From NCBI GenBank assembly GCA_016235745.1, contig JACRJA010000037.1, positions 1 through 64,000 of the forward strand: a stretch of DNA of 64,000 nt, written 5' to 3'. The DNA is from Rhodocyclales bacterium (GTDB lineage Bacteria; Pseudomonadota; Gammaproteobacteria; Burkholderiales; Rhodocyclaceae). The notes under the pieces were generated by a model, which was not told the origin of the DNA, did no database searches, and was given only the letters and a program-made list of their open reading frames with translations. This document shows, piece by piece, positions 18,001-27,119 of this stretch (within the stretch, counting starts at the first letter, position 1; every line of letters starts with the position of its first letter). The translations under genes and the position numbers were made by a program.

Positions 18001-19239
18001 TCAGACTCGCTTGAAGAGCAGCGTGCCGTTGGTGCCGCCAAAGCCGAAGGAATTGGACAAGGCGGCGCGAATGCGCGTGGAGCGGGCGACGTTGGGGCAA
18101 TAGTCTAGATCGCACCCCTCGCCGGGCTCTTCGAGGTTGATGGTGGGAGGCACGATCTGCTGATGCAGCGCCAGCACGGTGAAAATGGCCTCCACTCCAC
18201 CAGCGGCGCCCAGCAGATGCCCGGTCATGGACTTGGTCGAGCTCACCACCAGCTGCCGCGCATGCTCGCCGAAGGTGCGCTTCACCGCCAGGGTCTCGGC
18301 CACGTCGCCCAGCGGCGTGGAAGTGCCGTGGGCGTTGATGTAGTCGATCTCGTCGGGCGCCATCCGCGCGTCTTTGAGGGCATTGCGCATGCAGCGCATG
18401 GCGCCGTCGCCGTCCTCACACGGGGCCGTCATGTGGAAGGCGTCGGCGCTCATGCCGTAGCCCGCCACCTCGGCGTAGATGCGCGCACCGCGGGCCTTAG
18501 CGTGCTCGTATTCCTCGAGCACCAGCACCCCCGCCCCCTCGCCGAGCACGAAGCCGTCACGGTCTTTGTCCCAGGGGCGGCTCGCGCGTTCGGGCTCGTC
18601 ATTGCGCGTGGAGAGCGCCTTGGCCGAGGCGAACCCCCCGATCGCCAGAGGCGTCACCGTCGACTCGGCCCCGCCGGCGATCATCACGTCGACGTCGCCG
18701 TACTGGATCATGCGCGTCGCCTCGCCGATGCAGTGGGTGGCGGTGCTACAAGCGGTCACCATCGCCAGACATGGACCCTTGATGCCGAAGTGGATCGACA
18801 GGTGGCCGGAGATCATGTTGATGATGGTGGCGGGGATGAAGAAAGGCGAGATGCGCCGCGGGCCGCTCTTGAGAAACTCACCGTGCGTCTCTTCGATCAT
18901 CGGCAGACCGCCGATGCCGGAGCCGATGTTGATGCCGATGCGCTCGGAATTGTCTTCGGTGATCTCCAGCCCCGAATCGCGCACGGCCTGGATGCCGGCC
19001 GCCATTCCGTAGTGGATGAAGACGTCCATGCGGCGCGCCTCTTTCTTGGGGATGTAGGCTTCGACGTCGAACCCCTTGACCTCGCCGGCGATGCGCACCG
19101 GAAAACCGGACGCATCGAAACGGCTGACGGGAACGATGCCGGAACGCCCGGCGACGATGTTGGCCCAGGCTTCTTCGACGGTATTGCCCACCGGGGAAAT
19201 GATCCCCATCCCGGTGACGACGACTCTGCGACGGGTCAA
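18001..19239 (-). CDS. fabF: 3-oxoacyl-[acyl-carrier-protein] synthase II
   Basis: Elongating condensing enzyme of fatty acid synthesis. The 412-residue protein has the catalytic cysteine in [10 protein letters not shown] near 165, the two histidines in [11 protein letters not shown] near 305 and [10 protein letters not shown] near 340, and a C-terminal [11 protein letters not shown]. Translation probably begins at a TTG preceded by GGAG, giving [12 protein letters not shown], which aligns with known FabF starts; the next ATG would remove the first strand. Follows acpP by 25 bases. Confidence 0.97.
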   Translation of the reverse strand: MTRRRVVVTGMGIISPVGNTVEEAWANIVAGRSGIVPVSRFDASGFPVRIAGEVKGFDVEAYIPKKEARRMDVFIHYGMAAGIQAVRDSGLEITEDNSERIGINIGSGIGGLPMIEETHGEFLKSGPRRISPFFIPATIINMISGHLSIHFGIKGPCLAMVTACSTATHCIGEATRMIQYGDVDVMIAGGAESTVTPLAIGGFASAKALSTRNDEPERASRPWDKDRDGFVLGEGAGVLVLEEYEHAKARGARIYAEVAGYGMSADAFHMTAPCEDGDGAMRCMRNALKDARMAPDEIDYINAHGTSTPLGDVAETLAVKRTFGEHARQLVVSSTKSMTGHLLGAAGGVEAIFTVLALHQQIVPPTINLEEPGEGCDLDYCPNVARSTRIRAALSNSFGFGGTNGTLLFKRV

Positions 19240-19264
19240 GGTTGGCTCCGCAGGAGAAAAAGGA

Positions 19265-19504
19265 TTATTTCTTGACGTGATTGGTGATGTAGTCGATGGC
19301 CTGCTGCACCGTGGTGATCTTCTCGGCGTCTTCGTCCGGGATCTCGCATTCGAATTCTTCTTCCAGCGCCATCACCAGTTCGACGGTGTCAAGCGAATCG
19401 GCGCCGAGATCCTCGACGAACGAGGATTCGTTCTTGATCTCGGATTCATTGACGCCCAACTGCTCGGCTACGATTTTCTTGACACGCTGCTCGATGTTTT
19501 CCAT
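19265..19504 (-). CDS. acpP: Acyl carrier protein
   Basis: Carries growing acyl chains on a phosphopantetheine arm. The 79-residue acidic protein shows the modification site [16 protein letters not shown], with the serine near position 37, and helix IV ending YITNHVKK. The ATG giving MENIEQRVK follows a GGAGT-type ribosome site. Between fabG and fabF in the standard order; an 83-base gap upstream holds a candidate promoter for extra transcription. Confidence 0.98.
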   Translation of the reverse strand: MENIEQRVKKIVAEQLGVNESEIKNESSFVEDLGADSLDTVELVMALEEEFECEIPDEDAEKITTVQQAIDYITNHVKK

Positions 19505-19545
19505 TTCAGGAAACTCCTTGAACGGGATGTGGAAAAAACGGAGGT

Positions 19546-19572
19546 ATTCTACCAAACTTGGGAAGTTTGCAA
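19546..19572 (-). promoter_or_regulatory. Candidate acpP promoter with embedded inverted repeat
   Basis: Minus strand: TTGCAA (19567-19572), 15-base spacer, TAGAAT (19546-19551). Lying in the spacer and overlapping the -35 is CAAACTT-N3-AAGTTTG (19553-19569), a perfect seven-base inverted repeat placed where a repressor would occlude RNA polymerase. The spacer is shorter than ideal. Confidence 0.4.
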
Positions 19573-19587
19573 CGGAAGGTTACACCC

Positions 19588-20343
19588 TCAGGCAGTCATA
19601 TACATGCCGCCATTGACGTGAAGCGTCGTGCCGGTGAGGTATGAAGCCGCCGGCGAGGCGAGAAAGAGCACCGCTGCGGCCACCTCTTCGGGCGCGCCGA
19701 ACCGCCCCAGGGCGATGCGGGCGGCCAGACTGTTGCGCGCGTCGTCGCCGAGCGCCCGGGTCATGTCGGTGTCGATGAAGCCGGGAGCGACGCAATTGAC
19801 CGTGATGCCGCGGCTGCCCAGCTCCAGCGCGAGCGCACGGCTCATGCCGGCCACGCCCGCTTTTGCCGCGGCATAATTGGCCTGACCGGGATTGCCCGCA
19901 TGCGCCACCACCGAGGTGAGGTTGACGATGCGGCCGTAGCGCGCCTTCATCATCCCCTTGAGCACGAGTTTGCACAGACGAAAGGTCGCCTTGAGGTTGG
20001 TGTCGAGCACCGCGTCCCACTCCTCGTCCCTCATGCGCAAGGCGAGGTTGTCGCGGGTGATTCCGGCGTTGTTCACCAGCACGGCGATAGGGCCGTGGCG
20101 TTGTTCGACGGTGCCGATGAAGGCAGCGGCCGCGCTGGCGTCGGTGACGTCGAGCCGCATCCCCTCGCCCGCGATGCCTTCGGCACGCAGCGCCTCGGAG
20201 ATGGCCGCAGCCCCTTCGTCGGTGGTCGCCGTGCCGATCACCTTGGCCCCCGCCTGCCCCAGGGCGAGCGCCACGGCGCGGCCGATGCCGCGGGAGGCGC
20301 CGGTGACGACGGCCGTCTGGCCGTCGAGACGAAACTGAATCAT
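19588..20343 (-). CDS. fabG: 3-oxoacyl-[acyl-carrier-protein] reductase
   Basis: NADPH-dependent short-chain dehydrogenase reducing beta-ketoacyl-ACP. The 251-residue protein has the cofactor motif GASRGIG near 16-22, the NNAG motif near 90, the catalytic Ser in NLTSVVAHAG and the YAAAK Tyr-x3-Lys pair near 157-161. C-terminal NGGMYMTA is typical. Twenty bases after fabD. Confidence 0.97.
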   Translation of the reverse strand: MIQFRLDGQTAVVTGASRGIGRAVALALGQAGAKVIGTATTDEGAAAISEALRAEGIAGEGMRLDVTDASAAAAFIGTVEQRHGPIAVLVNNAGITRDNLALRMRDEEWDAVLDTNLKATFRLCKLVLKGMMKARYGRIVNLTSVVAHAGNPGQANYAAAKAGVAGMSRALALELGSRGITVNCVAPGFIDTDMTRALGDDARNSLAARIALGRFGAPEEVAAAVLFLASPAASYLTGTTLHVNGGMYMTA

Positions 20344-20363
20344 GTTTTCCCCCCTTTTCCTGG

Positions 20364-21308
20364 TCAGCCCTCAGCGCCGAGCGCTTCGAGCGCCGTGCGC
20401 AGGCTCGCTGCATCGGCGAGCGCCCCGCCTTCGAGCTCCTTGGCGATGCGTTTGGTGAGCGCGGCGAGCACCTTGCCGGGCCCGCATTCATAGACGTGCG
20501 TGATGCTGCGGCGCGATGCTTCCTCGAGCGTCTCGATCCAGCGCACGGGGCGCCAGGCCTGCTCGACGAGCGCCCGGCGGATCTCCTCGGGTTCACGGTG
20601 CTCGGCGACGTCGACGTTGTGCAGCACGGGGATGCGCGGCGGGCGCAACGCGACGCCCGCGAGACGCTCGGCCAGACGCTCGGCAGCCGGTTTCATCAGT
20701 TCGCAGTGGAAAGGGGCGCTCACCGGCAACGGCACGGCGCGCTTGGCCCCGGCCTCTTTCGCCAGGGCGGCGGCGCGCTCGACGGCCGCCTTGTGCCCGG
20801 CAATGACGATCTGCCCCGGGGCGTTGAGGTTGGCCGGGGCGACGATCCCGCCGGTCTCGGCAGCGGCCTGGCGACAGACGGTGTCCACGACCGCGGCATC
20901 CAGCCCCATCACCGCGGCCATGGCGCCGGCGCCTTCGGGCACCGCCTCTTGCATCGCCTGGGCGCGCAGCCGCACGAGCGGCAGCGCCTCGGCAAAAGGA
21001 AGACTCTCGGCGGCCACCAGCGCCGCGTATTCCCCCAGGCTGTGCCCGGCCAAGAGCGCCGGTTCGGGGCCACCCAGGGCGCGCCAGGCGCGCCATACCG
21101 CCACGCCGGCCGTGAGCATTAGCGGCTGGGTATTGACCGTGAGCGCCAGCCGTTCGGCAGGGCCGGCCTGGGCCATCTCCCATAGATCCTCGCCGAGCAC
21201 CTCGCTCGCCTCGACGAACGTCTCACGGATGGCCGGCAGGCCCTCATAAGGAGCCATCATGCCGACGGACTGAGAGCCCTGGCCGGGAAACACGAACATG
21301 AAGCGCAT
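20364..21308 (-). CDS. fabD: Malonyl-CoA-[acyl-carrier-protein] transacylase
   Basis: Loads malonyl groups onto ACP. The 314-residue protein has the FVFPGQGSQSVGM start, the nucleophile serine in AGHSLGEYAAL near 92, and the catalytic histidine in APFHCELM near 200. Six additional in-frame codons upstream are possible; MRFMFVFPGQGS was preferred. Lies between fabH and fabG in the classical cluster. Confidence 0.96.
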   Translation of the reverse strand: MRFMFVFPGQGSQSVGMMAPYEGLPAIRETFVEASEVLGEDLWEMAQAGPAERLALTVNTQPLMLTAGVAVWRAWRALGGPEPALLAGHSLGEYAALVAAESLPFAEALPLVRLRAQAMQEAVPEGAGAMAAVMGLDAAVVDTVCRQAAAETGGIVAPANLNAPGQIVIAGHKAAVERAAALAKEAGAKRAVPLPVSAPFHCELMKPAAERLAERLAGVALRPPRIPVLHNVDVAEHREPEEIRRALVEQAWRPVRWIETLEEASRRSITHVYECGPGKVLAALTKRIAKELEGGALADAASLRTALEALGAEG

Positions 21309-21322
21309 GATTTTCCGTCTCC

Positions 21323-22288
21323 TCAATAGCGCAGCAGCGCCGCGCCCCAGGTAAACCCGCCGCCGATCCCTTCGAGCAAAAGCGTCTGGCCGGGGCGGAT
21401 CTTGCCCTCGGCGATGCCGGTATCGAGCGCCAGCGGGATCGAGGCCGCCGAGGTGTTGCCGTGCCGGTCGACGGTGCTGATGACCCGCTCGAGCGGCAGG
21501 CCGAGACGCTTGGCCGTGGCTTGTAGGATGCGGACGTTGGCCTGATGCGGGATCAGCCAGTCGAGCGCCTCCACCGGAAGCTTGGCCAGATCGAGCACCT
21601 CGTGCGCCACCTCGGCGAGCACCTGCACCGCGAACTTGAATACCGCTTGCCCCTCCATGCGCACGAAGGGATCGCCCTGCACCTTACCTGCGCCCACCTG
21701 GCCCGGTACCCATAGCTCGGCATGGTGCCGCCCGTCGGCGTGTAGCCGCGTGGCGAGGATGCCGGGCAGTTCATCGGCTTCGAGCACGATGGCGCCGGCC
21801 CCATCGCCGAAGAGCACGCAGGTGGAGCGGTCGTTCCAATCCAGAATACGCGAGAACACCTCGGCGCCGATGACGAGGGCGCGACGCGCCTCCCCCAGGC
21901 GCAGGAACTTGTCGGCGAGCGCCAGCGCATAGATGAAGCCGCTGCACACCGCCTGCACGTCGAAGGCGGGCGCCCGGTTGGTCATACCGAGCTTGGCCTG
22001 CAAGAGGGTCGCAGTGCTCGGAAAGACGTAATCGGGCGTGGAGGTGGCCAGCACGATGAGGTCGATGTCGTCGGGGCGGCAGTCGGCCTGCTCCAGGGCA
22101 CGGCGAGCCGCGATGAGGGCAAGATCGCTCGCCATTTCCCCCTCGGCGGCGAAGTGCCGCGCGGCGATGCCGGTGCGCGTGCGGATCCATTCATCCGAAG
22201 TTTCGATGCCGCGCGCGACCAGATCGTCGTTGGTGATGGGCACGCCGGGCAGATGGCTGCCGGTGCCGATGATGCGGGAGAATCTCAT
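21323..22288 (-). CDS. fabH: 3-oxoacyl-[acyl-carrier-protein] synthase III
   Basis: Initiates fatty acid synthesis by condensing acetyl-CoA with malonyl-ACP. The 321-residue protein contains the catalytic Cys in [12 protein letters not shown], the His in IPHQANVRI and the Asn in [14 protein letters not shown]. The ATG giving [15 protein letters not shown] overlaps the plsX stop by four bases; a much longer open frame upstream is an antiparallel-coding artefact of plsX. Confidence 0.97.
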   Translation of the reverse strand: MRFSRIIGTGSHLPGVPITNDDLVARGIETSDEWIRTRTGIAARHFAAEGEMASDLALIAARRALEQADCRPDDIDLIVLATSTPDYVFPSTATLLQAKLGMTNRAPAFDVQAVCSGFIYALALADKFLRLGEARRALVIGAEVFSRILDWNDRSTCVLFGDGAGAIVLEADELPGILATRLHADGRHHAELWVPGQVGAGKVQGDPFVRMEGQAVFKFAVQVLAEVAHEVLDLAKLPVEALDWLIPHQANVRILQATAKRLGLPLERVISTVDRHGNTSAASIPLALDTGIAEGKIRPGQTLLLEGIGGGFTWGAALLRY

Positions 22289-23343
22289 GACGATGCCCCC
22301 TCGGTGACGGGCGAAGCGGCCCGAGGCCATGCCCCGGCCATTTTTCGTTCGATGCGCTCGACCAGGCGATGCGCCGCCGCCTCGGCCGCCCGATCCAGCG
22401 CCTGACCGAAAGCGTAGACGTCGGCTCCGCCGTGGCTCTTCACCACGACGCCGCGCAACCCCACCAGCACCGCTCCATTGTAGCGGCGCGGATCGACGCG
22501 GGCCTTGAAGTGCGTGAGCACCGGATAGGCCGCCAGCCCCATGAGGCGCGTGAGCAGGTTGCGGTTGAATTCCTCGCGCAGGATGAGCGCAAGCATCTGC
22601 GCCAGACCCTCGGTGGTCTTGAGGGCCACGTTGCCGACGAAGCCGTCGCACACCACCACATCCGCCTGGCCGGAATAGATGTCCTCGACGTTGCCGACGA
22701 AGTTGAGGTCGGTAGCGCGCAAGAGCGCCGCGGCCTCGCGCACCACCTGATTGCCCTTGATGTCTTCGGTGCCGATGTTGAGAAGCCCCACGCGGGGACG
22801 CTCCACCTGCTCGACGGCCGACACGAGCAACGAGCCCATGATGCCGAACTGGCGCAGGTGCTCGGCGGTGCAATCGACGTTGGCCCCCAGGTCGAGCACC
22901 CAAACGCGGCTGCCGCGCGCCGGCAGCACCGTGGCGATCGCCGGACGATCGATGCCGGGCAGGGTCTTCAACACGAAGCGCGCGATCGACATCAACGCTC
23001 CGGTATTACCGGCGGAGATCGCCGCCTGGGCGCGACCGGCCTTGATCTGCTCGATCGCCACGCGCAGGGAAGAATCCTTTTTGTTGCGCATGGCGGAAGT
23101 AGGCGCCTCGTCCATCTCGACGACCTGGGAAGCCGGCACGAGCTCGATGCGCTCGCCAAAACGACGCTGCAGACGCACAACTTCCGCCTCGAGCACGCCT
23201 GGCTGGCCCACCGCCAGCACCGACACGCCAGGGCGTCGGCGCAGGAACGCCTCGATCGCCGGCAGGGTGACTGAAGGGCCATGATCCCCGCCCATGCAAT
23301 CGACGGCGAGCACGAGCGAGGCTTCGCTCTCGGAATCGGTCAT
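22285..23343 (-). CDS. plsX: Phosphate acyltransferase PlsX
   Basis: Converts acyl-ACP to acyl-phosphate, the donor for PlsY in phospholipid synthesis. The 352-residue protein carries the family segments [20 protein letters not shown] and [13 protein letters not shown]. Its position rpmF-plsX-fabH is conserved in most proteobacteria and couples phospholipid and fatty acid synthesis to ribosomal protein expression. Confidence 0.97.
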   Translation of the reverse strand: MTDSESEASLVLAVDCMGGDHGPSVTLPAIEAFLRRRPGVSVLAVGQPGVLEAEVVRLQRRFGERIELVPASQVVEMDEAPTSAMRNKKDSSLRVAIEQIKAGRAQAAISAGNTGALMSIARFVLKTLPGIDRPAIATVLPARGSRVWVLDLGANVDCTAEHLRQFGIMGSLLVSAVEQVERPRVGLLNIGTEDIKGNQVVREAAALLRATDLNFVGNVEDIYSGQADVVVCDGFVGNVALKTTEGLAQMLALILREEFNRNLLTRLMGLAAYPVLTHFKARVDPRRYNGAVLVGLRGVVVKSHGGADVYAFGQALDRAAEAAAHRLVERIERKMAGAWPRAASPVTEGASS

Positions 23344-23425
23344 GATCGGTCACAAAAAACGTGCAACCGCGGCACCAGGCGGCGCGAACGATTGCACGAG
23401 ATTATTGAGCGCACAGATGCAGGGA

Positions 23426-23605
23426 TCACTCGCCGCCGACGTCGATCACCTTGCGGCCGCGGTAAAAGCCGCTCGGAGTGACGTGATGGCGCCGATGCAC
23501 TTCGCCCGTGGTGGGATCGACGGCGATCGGCGGATTCTTCAGCGCCTGGTGCGCGCGGTGCATCCCACGCTTGGAAGGGGACTTCTTGTTCTGCTGAACG
23601 GCCAT
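23426..23605 (-). CDS. rpmF: 50S ribosomal protein L32
   Basis: A 59-residue ribosomal protein too short for most gene finders. Translation gives [19 protein letters not shown], then [14 protein letters not shown] and a C-terminal GFYRGRKVI, all characteristic of bacterial L32. It lies between the YceD gene and plsX, the standard neighbourhood. The zinc cysteines present in some L32 proteins are absent, as in other proteobacteria. Confidence 0.97.
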   Translation of the reverse strand: MAVQQNKKSPSKRGMHRAHQALKNPPIAVDPTTGEVHRRHHVTPSGFYRGRKVIDVGGE

Positions 23606-23667
23606 GACCGGATACTCCTCTCGTTCGAACCGGCCGGACGACGCCGGCCAAAAAGCTTGAGATTATC

Positions 23668-24156
23668 TCACGAACGCTTCAACTGCGCCAAGACCGCGAA
23701 CGGCGAAGGCTTCTCACCCGCTTCCCAAGGCCCGGGCGGCTCGCAGACTTCGTGCCGCGCAAAGACGGGCAACTCGAGCAGGATCTCGTCCTCGACGAGG
23801 TTCGCCACGTCGAGCGTTCCGGCAAACTGGATCGCGTCGCAGTCCTCGTCCTCGAGCTCCTCGTCTGGAATGAGCTCGCCGGCGCGATACAACGACAGAC
23901 GCCGCGCCACGGCAAACGCCCAATCCATCGGCTCGAGACAACGCTCGCAACGCAGCACCGCCACGCCCTGCGCGCTCACTTCGAGCGCGGCACGGCCACC
24001 CTCGAGGCACAGCCCCGAGACACGCCAGCGCACTGCCCCCAATTCGAGCGAGGAAGCGGCCAGGCGCGGCAGCTCGGCCGAGCCGAACTCGCCGGAGAGC
24101 GAATCGGCATCCCGGGCAAACGCCAGCGGATCGGACACAATCACGTTTTGCGACAT
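23668..24156 (-). CDS. yceD: YceD family protein (DUF177), 23S rRNA accumulation protein
   Basis: The 162-residue acidic protein has the DUF177 features LRCERCLEPM (CxxC near 79-82) and an acidic middle segment (DEELEDEDCDAIQF), with ELPVFARHEVCEPPG near the end. In E. coli, YceD is needed for normal 23S rRNA levels; mechanism is not settled. First gene of the yceD-rpmF-plsX-fab run. The start ATG has no ribosome site and lies only about 9 bases after a strong -10 box, so translation may be leaderless. Confidence 0.9.
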   Translation of the reverse strand: MSQNVIVSDPLAFARDADSLSGEFGSAELPRLAASSLELGAVRWRVSGLCLEGGRAALEVSAQGVAVLRCERCLEPMDWAFAVARRLSLYRAGELIPDEELEDEDCDAIQFAGTLDVANLVEDEILLELPVFARHEVCEPPGPWEAGEKPSPFAVLAQLKRS

Positions 24157-24165
24157 AAGTCGGCA

Positions 24166-24194
24166 ATGATAAGATTTCCCGACGTTTTTGTCAA
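24166..24194 (-). promoter_or_regulatory. Strong sigma-70 promoter of the yceD-rpmF-plsX-fab operon
   Basis: Minus strand: TTGACA (24189-24194), 17-base spacer, TATCAT (24166-24171). Expected transcription start is around 24159, two to four bases before the yceD ATG at 24156. This is the best consensus promoter in the fab region. Confidence 0.7.
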
Positions 24195-24205
24195 AAAATA
24201 CCACC

Positions 24206-24787
24206 ATGCCGCGCCTGATCCTCGCTTCGACCTCGCCCTACCGCCGCCAGCTCCTCGAACGCTTCGGCTTGCCTTTTGCCGCCATGTCCCCGCAGGTGGA
24301 CGAGACGCCGCTGCCAGGGGAGCCGCCAGGACAAACCGCGTGCCGGCTGGCCGAAGCCAAGGCCCGCGCAGCCGCGGCGACGCTCGGCGAAGCCTGCCAC
24401 GTCATCGGTAGCGACCAGGTCGCGCACCTCGGCGACCAGCGCTTCGGCAAGCCGGGCAGCGCGGAGCGCGCCGTCGCGCAGCTGCAGCGCATGCGCGGAC
24501 AGACGGTGGAATTCTCCACCGCCGTATGCGTCCTCGACGAGCAAGGCCAGGCCCGAACCGAAGTCGTGCCCACCCGGGTGCGCTTTCGCGCCGATCTCAC
24601 CGACGAAGAGATCGTACGCTACGTCGAGCGCGAACGGCCGCTCGACTGCGCCGGCAGCGCCAAGGCCGAAGGGCTCGGCATCGCGTTGCTCGAAGCGGTC
24701 GACTCCAGCGACCCGACCGCCCTCATCGGCCTGCCGCTCATCGCCACGGCACGGATGCTGCGTCAGCTCGGCTGGGCGCTGCCGTGA
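24206..24787 (+). CDS. Maf/YceF-type nucleotide pyrophosphatase (probable m7GTP pyrophosphatase)
   Basis: House-cleaning enzyme of the Maf family that hydrolyses modified nucleoside triphosphates. The 193-residue protein begins LILASTSPYRRQLLERF; the STSP-aromatic-R pattern resembles the YceF subgroup acting on 7-methyl-GTP rather than the dTTP/UTP subgroup. Also seen are GSDQVAHLG and the C-terminal ALIGLPL. Divergent from yceD, the same pairing as in E. coli. Ends in a four-base overlap with the next gene. Confidence 0.9.
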   Translation: MPRLILASTSPYRRQLLERFGLPFAAMSPQVDETPLPGEPPGQTACRLAEAKARAAAATLGEACHVIGSDQVAHLGDQRFGKPGSAERAVAQLQRMRGQTVEFSTAVCVLDEQGQARTEVVPTRVRFRADLTDEEIVRYVERERPLDCAGSAKAEGLGIALLEAVDSSDPTALIGLPLIATARMLRQLGWALP

Positions 24788-25497
24788 CCCCCGGACGGCT
24801 GCTGCTCATTCCCACGCCGCTCGGCGACGAAGGTCCGCCGCTACTGCCGCCCGAGCACCTGCGCGAAGTGCAGCGCCTGCGCCGTTTCGTCGTCGAAAAC
24901 GAGAAACCGGCCCGCGCCGCCCTCAAGCGCCTCGGGCACCCAGGGCCGATCGCCGCACTCTTACTGCAACGCCTCCCCGAATCTCCCACGCCGGCCACCC
25001 TCGACGTGCTGCTCACCCCTTGCCTGGAAGGCGAGGACCTCGGTCTGATGTCGGATGCCGGCTGCCCCGGCGTGGCCGACCCCGGAGCGGCGCTAGTCGC
25101 CCGGGCGCACGGACGCGGCATCGCCGTGGTTCCCCTCGTCGGCCCTTCGGCCTTTCTGCTTGCGCTCATGGGCAGCGGCCTCGAGGGTCAGCGTTTCGCC
25201 TTCCACGGCTACCTGCCGATTCCGGCGCCGGAGCGCGCCGCCGCCATCGCCGCCCTGGAAGCGGAATCGCGCGCCCGCAAGCAGAGCCAGTTTTTCATCG
25301 AAACGCCGTATCGCAACGACCGCATGCTCGAGGCCCTGGTACAGGTGCTGGCGCCGGCGACGCTGCTGTGCGTGGCCTGCCACCTGACCCAGCCGGATCA
25401 GTGGATCCACACCGCCCCCGTCGCGCGCTGGCGCGCCGAGCCTTTACCGACGCTGGGCAAGCGCCCGACCGTCTTCGGTTTTCTCGCCCAGCAATAG
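24784..25497 (+). CDS. RsmI-like SAM-dependent methyltransferase
   Basis: A 237-residue tetrapyrrole-methylase-fold protein related to 16S rRNA 2'-O-methyltransferase RsmI: LLLIPTPLGDEG at the start, MSDAGCPGVADPGA near 80, PLVGPSAFLLALMGSGL and FIETPYRNDRML. It is shorter than RsmI (about 285), lacks its C-terminal region, and the N-terminal segment differs, so the substrate may not be the 16S rRNA. It starts at a GTG overlapping the maf stop (GTGA). Its 3' end overlaps the opposing phosphatase gene by 54 bases. Confidence 0.82.
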   Translation: MTPGRLLLIPTPLGDEGPPLLPPEHLREVQRLRRFVVENEKPARAALKRLGHPGPIAALLLQRLPESPTPATLDVLLTPCLEGEDLGLMSDAGCPGVADPGAALVARAHGRGIAVVPLVGPSAFLLALMGSGLEGQRFAFHGYLPIPAPERAAAIAALEAESRARKQSQFFIETPYRNDRMLEALVQVLAPATLLCVACHLTQPDQWIHTAPVARWRAEPLPTLGKRPTVFGFLAQQ

Positions 25498-26130
25498 CGG
25501 CGCGAGCGCAGGCGCAGAATCCACCACCGACAGCGGCCGCAGGGCCGCGAGCGCCTCGCGCGGATGCGCCCCGTAGGCCACGCCGATGCCGGCCGTCCCC
25601 GCCGCCTGGGCCATGAGCAGGTCGTGCGTCGTATCGCCGATCATTACCGCCCGCTCGGGCGGCACGGCGAATTCTTCCAGCAGCTCCTGCAGCATCTGCG
25701 GATGCGGCTTGGAGTGGCACTCATCGGCAGTACGCGAAGCCATTACGTAGCGGCGCAAGCCCGAATGATCGAGCGCCCGCTCCAGCCCCAGCCGGCTCTT
25801 GCCCGTGGCCACCGCCACGTAGCGCCCGGCCGCCACGAGCTGCGCGAGCAGCTCCTCCACGCCGGGAAAGAGCGCGAGCTCGCCGTCGTGCGACAAGTAA
25901 TGGTGGCGGTAGCGCGCCGCCATCTCCGGATAGCGCTGCGGCGGCAACTCGGGCAGCGCCAGGCGCAAAGCATCGGCCAGCCCCAGGCCGATCACCTGCC
26001 GCGCCCGCTCGGCCGGCGGCGGCGCAATTCCCAGCTCCTCGGCGGCGCGCTGCATCGCCCGGACGATGGCCGCCGTCGAATCCATCAGCGTTCCATCCCA
26101 ATCGAACACCACCAGCTCGAATGCGCTCAC
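25444..26130 (-). CDS. HAD-IA family hydrolase (phosphoglycolate phosphatase-like)
   Basis: A 228-residue haloacid-dehalogenase phosphatase: motif I DWDGTLMDS near 10-18, motif II ATGKSR near 110, motif III/IV KPHPQML and MIGDTTHDLLMA. Such genes sit directly downstream of rluC in many proteobacteria; a small phosphate ester is the likely substrate, but it cannot be named. GTG start overlaps the rluC stop (GTGA). Tail-to-tail overlap of 54 bases with the RsmI-like gene. Confidence 0.88.
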   Translation of the reverse strand: MSAFELVVFDWDGTLMDSTAAIVRAMQRAAEELGIAPPPAERARQVIGLGLADALRLALPELPPQRYPEMAARYRHHYLSHDGELALFPGVEELLAQLVAAGRYVAVATGKSRLGLERALDHSGLRRYVMASRTADECHSKPHPQMLQELLEEFAVPPERAVMIGDTTHDLLMAQAAGTAGIGVAYGAHPREALAALRPLSVVDSAPALAPLLLGEKTEDGRALAQRR

Positions 26131-27083
26131 CCTTTCTCCCCCGGCCCCAGACCGGCCAAGAATTCCCCCAACTCCGGCGGCAGCGGCGCCTCCAGTTCGA
26201 GCCTCAGTCCCGAACGCGGATGCACGAAAGAAAGATATGCCGCATGCAGGAACATGCGGTCGAACCCCGCGCGCGCCAGCGCCTTGTTGGCGGCGAAGCG
26301 CCCGTACTTCTCGTCGCCCACCAAGGGATGCCCCAGATGCGCCATATGCACGCGGATCTGATGCGTGCGCCCCGTCTTCAGTTCCACTTCCACCAGGGTA
26401 TAGCCCGCCTGCGGCCAGCGCCGCAGCCGCCGCACGATGCTGTGCGCGACCTTCCCCTCGGGGCTCACGCGCACGCGCCGCTCCCCTTCGGCCGTGAGAT
26501 ATTTGAAAAGCGGCGCGCGCACGTGCTGCAAAGGATGCTCGACGAGACCATGGACCAGCGCGAGATAGCGCTTGTGCACCTGTCCGGTACGGAGCGCATC
26601 CTGCAGCGCCTTCAGGGCAGAACGGCGCTTGGCCACCACCAGCAAGCCGGAAGTTTCGCGATCGAGCCGATGCACCAGTTCGAGCAGCGACGCCCCCGGC
26701 CGCTCGGCGCGCAGACGCTCGATCACCCCGAACGCGACGCCGGAGCCGCCATGCACCGCCAACCCGGCCGGCTTGTCGAGCACGATCAGGTCTTCGTCCT
26801 CATAGACCACCGGCAACGGCGGCCCGGCAGGAATCACCGGCCGCGGGGGAGCCTCGGCCACGCGCACTGGCGGCACGCGCACCCGCTGCCCTTGCGCCAG
26901 GCGCGTCTGCGCCTGTGCCCGACGCCCGTCGACGCGCACCTCGCCGCTGCGGATGATGCGATAGACATGGCTCTTCGGCACCCCCTTGAGGTGGCGCAGA
27001 AGGTAGTTGTCCAGGCGCTGTCCGGCGCCTGCCTCGTCGACGCACCATTCCTGCGCCGCGGGAGAAATTTTGCGTTCCATCAT
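26127..27083 (-). CDS. rluC: 23S rRNA pseudouridine synthase RluC
   Basis: Isomerises uridines 955, 2504 and 2580 (E. coli numbering) in 23S rRNA. The 318-residue protein has an N-terminal S4 RNA-binding domain (GQRLDNYLLRHL, YRIIRSGEVRVDG) and the RluA-type catalytic motif HRLDRETSGLLVVAK with the essential Asp. Starts at one of two adjacent ATGs. Divergent from rne, an arrangement shared with E. coli and other proteobacteria. Confidence 0.95.
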   Translation of the reverse strand: MMERKISPAAQEWCVDEAGAGQRLDNYLLRHLKGVPKSHVYRIIRSGEVRVDGRRAQAQTRLAQGQRVRVPPVRVAEAPPRPVIPAGPPLPVVYEDEDLIVLDKPAGLAVHGGSGVAFGVIERLRAERPGASLLELVHRLDRETSGLLVVAKRRSALKALQDALRTGQVHKRYLALVHGLVEHPLQHVRAPLFKYLTAEGERRVRVSPEGKVAHSIVRRLRRWPQAGYTLVEVELKTGRTHQIRVHMAHLGHPLVGDEKYGRFAANKALARAGFDRMFLHAAYLSFVHPRSGLRLELEAPLPPELGEFLAGLGPGEKG

Positions 27084-27090
27084 CTTCCCG

Positions 27091-27119
27091 AATATACTAT
27101 CGCTTCGATTCACGGTCGA
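27091..27119 (-). promoter_or_regulatory. Candidate rluC promoter
   Basis: Minus strand: TCGACC (27114-27119), 17-base spacer, TATATT (27091-27096), ending 8 bases before the rluC start codon. The -35 box is only partly consensus. Confidence 0.4.
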
